Positions 62,793 to 64,000 of a stretch of DNA of 64,000 nucleotides are shown in pieces. Position 1 is the stretch's first letter; every line of letters starts with the position of its first letter. A program made the position numbers and the translations under genes. This DNA is from Aquarana catesbeiana (lineage: Eukaryota > Chordata > Amphibia > Anura > Ranidae), in NCBI RefSeq assembly GCF_042186555.1, contig NC_133328.1:57335431-57399430 (forward strand), in the 5' to 3' direction. A model generated the notes under the pieces. That model searched no databases. It saw only the letters and a list, made by a program, of their open reading frames with translations, and was not told the origin of the DNA.

Positions 62793-63083
62793 TTAGCTGT
62801 AGTGAGGACATAAGTTATGGGGGTTATTCTCAGGATATACTACAAAGAATGGACTGTAGTATAGGTAGTCTCGGAACTTATCACATATGGCCCACTTCAT
62901 CGCTAGGAACTCTAGTTTCCCTGAATGCATGTGATAGTTCTTCTCGGCAGGTGTGAGAGTTCTAGACCTGTAAGCAATTACCTTTAACTTTTCCTCCTGC
63001 TCTTGGTACAACACAGCTCCTAGTCTTTTTTGCAAGGCATCAACGTGTAGAACAAAGGATTTGCTGTAGTCAGGGTAACCCAT
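62793..63083 (-). pseudogene. gypsy RNase H domain
   Basis: Contains FVLHVDALQKRLGAVLYQEQ, AYRSRTLTPAEKNYHMHSGK and LEFLAMKWAICDKFRDYLY, the standard Ty3/gypsy RNase H motifs. A frame change separates it from the RT part. Confidence 0.88.
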
Positions 63084-63420
63084 CTCTAAATAAGCTGATT
63101 CAGCACTACCTGGTGGTGGTCAGTCCAGACTATAGACTGATGGGATGGTAGTTGACCTCTTAGCTTTGGTGATGGATTCTTCTTCTTCCTGGCCTGGCTA
63201 GTCGGTGCTGATGTTGTGGCAGATGTTGTATCCACTGACAGCAATTCATAGAGGGGTTTTGCAATTCTGGAAAAGTTTTGGACATAAGGGCTATAGTAGG
63301 AAATGAATCCTAGTAGTTCCCTGAGTTCTTCAACAATCTTTGGCTGGTTGTTCTTCAAGGCCAGCACAGGCGCAGTGTCTGCTGGATCCATGGAATGGCC
63401 ATCTTTGGACAAGATCTTGC

Positions 63421-64000
63421 CTAAGAATCTGACTTTGGTTCACACTCCCTAGCTGTTAACTTGACTCCATGTTGCTGATACTGTTGCAGTACCAACCAGA
63501 CATGCTCCACATGTTCTTGGAATGATCTGCTGTAAACCAGGTTGTCATCTAGGTACGGCAGACAGATCCCATCCTTCAGTCCCATTAAACAGGATTCCAT
63601 GCTGTGTTGAAATTCAGCTGGTGCAGAGCTAAGGCCAAAGGGTATTCGGAGCCACTCGTACAGACCCCAGGGTATAATGAAGACAGTCAATGGTCAACTG
63701 GACACTTCCAAAAATCCTTGATGGTAGGCTTTCCGCACTGAAAACCATAAACTTCCTCCTAAGCTGTCAAGCATGTCTTGGATCCTAGGAATTGGATGGC
63801 GGTCAGGGATGGACTTCTGGTTCAATTCTCTGTAGTCGCAACAGTCTTAAACTATCGCCCTTCTTTCTTACACACACAATGGTGATGAGTATGAAGATTT
63901 TGACTCTGCAATCCATCCGCGGTTCAGCAGGTCCTGCAGGTACTCTTTCACTTCTTGGTGCAGTGGTTTAGTTAAAGACATGTAAGTTCTCCTAACAGGT
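63421..64000 (-). pseudogene. gypsy reverse transcriptase, broken
   Basis: The frame 63690-63421 has WGLYEWLRIPFGLSSAPAEF and the catalytic YLDD (in CLPYLDDNLVYS), then QYQQHGVKLTARECE. To the right, up to 64000, the earlier RT blocks can be seen in minus-strand translation (for example LTKPLHQEVKEYLQDLLNRG near 63985-63920), but stops and frame changes interrupt them. The RT continues at 63412-63086 with LRELLGFISYYSPYVQNFSR and AKPLYELL, the thumb/connection region. Confidence 0.88.

Larger units (their letters stand above)
60654..64000 (-). mobile_element. Decayed Ty3/gypsy retrotransposon, runs off the right edge
   Basis: On the minus strand the order reverse transcriptase, RNase H, zinc-binding, integrase, C-terminal extension is that of Ty3/gypsy pol. 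Several frameshifts and stops separate the pieces. gag, protease and the 5' LTR would lie to the right of the window. It sits within ARMC3 intron 9 in antisense orientation. Confidence 0.9.

Noticed and set aside
58170..64000. Next ARMC3 exon
   Set aside because: I looked for the expected continuation after the SNA residues of exon 9 and found none. The interval is taken up by intron, a TIR element and gypsy sequence.
60654..64000. Endogenous retrovirus of the vertebrate type
   Set aside because: Motif order and wording (GLSSAPAEFQ, YLDD, integrase and TYDTLGQP ending) are Ty3/gypsy, and no envelope-like frame is seen.

Overview
The window is vertebrate nuclear DNA, most likely from a frog, and probably a ranid-type anuran. 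Two things point there. The only ordinary host gene is a clear ARMC3 orthologue split into small exons by long introns. The rest is filled with CR1, Tc1-like, Ty3/gypsy and many short terminal-inverted-repeat (TIR) elements of kinds I associate with large amphibian genomes. The species assignment is inference; no database search was possible.

Host gene. ARMC3 (armadillo-repeat containing 3) lies on the + strand. Nine coding exons run from the initiator ATG at 19750 to 58169. They encode about the first 391 residues of a protein of roughly 870 residues in mammals; the rest lies beyond the right edge. All splice phases agree. Intron sizes are very uneven: about 18 kb between exons 3 and 4, but only 78 bp (49266-49343) and 84 bp (57980-58063) elsewhere. 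The 19.7 kb before the ATG shows no host coding exon. The start exon opens with a splice-acceptor-like sequence, so a 5' untranslated exon may lie upstream.

Layout. 1-5 kb: unassigned DNA around a 1.5 kb minisatellite. 5-10.3 kb: hairpin-rich repeat, 30-bp minisatellite, decayed Tc1/mariner transposon and a 0.95 kb TIR element. 10.4-16.4 kb: a nested stack in which a TIR element is split by a nearly complete CR1 retrotransposon, which is itself split by a 2 kb element carrying a 744-bp inverted duplication. 17.5-21.2 kb: AT-rich foldback, a dispersed repeat, the first coding exon and a GTTCGAAC-type element. 21.5-58 kb: ARMC3 introns packed with nested hAT-like and other TIR elements, a second CR1, an L2-like LINE tail and several minisatellites. 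59-64 kb: a TIR element with an internal minisatellite, then a decayed minus-strand Ty3/gypsy element running off the right edge.

Most notable observations. (1) The CR1 ORF1/ORF2 junction has a UUUAAAC heptamer in the correct frame directly against the ORF1 stop codon. A -1 slip there enters the ORF2 frame, which has no nearby AUG, so programmed frameshifting is a plausible way to express ORF2. (2) The element inside CR1 ORF1 has near-identical 744-bp inverted arms and is bounded by a 13-bp target duplication, resembling twin priming with a very large overlap. (3) Several transposon nests can be reconstructed from intact target-site duplications.
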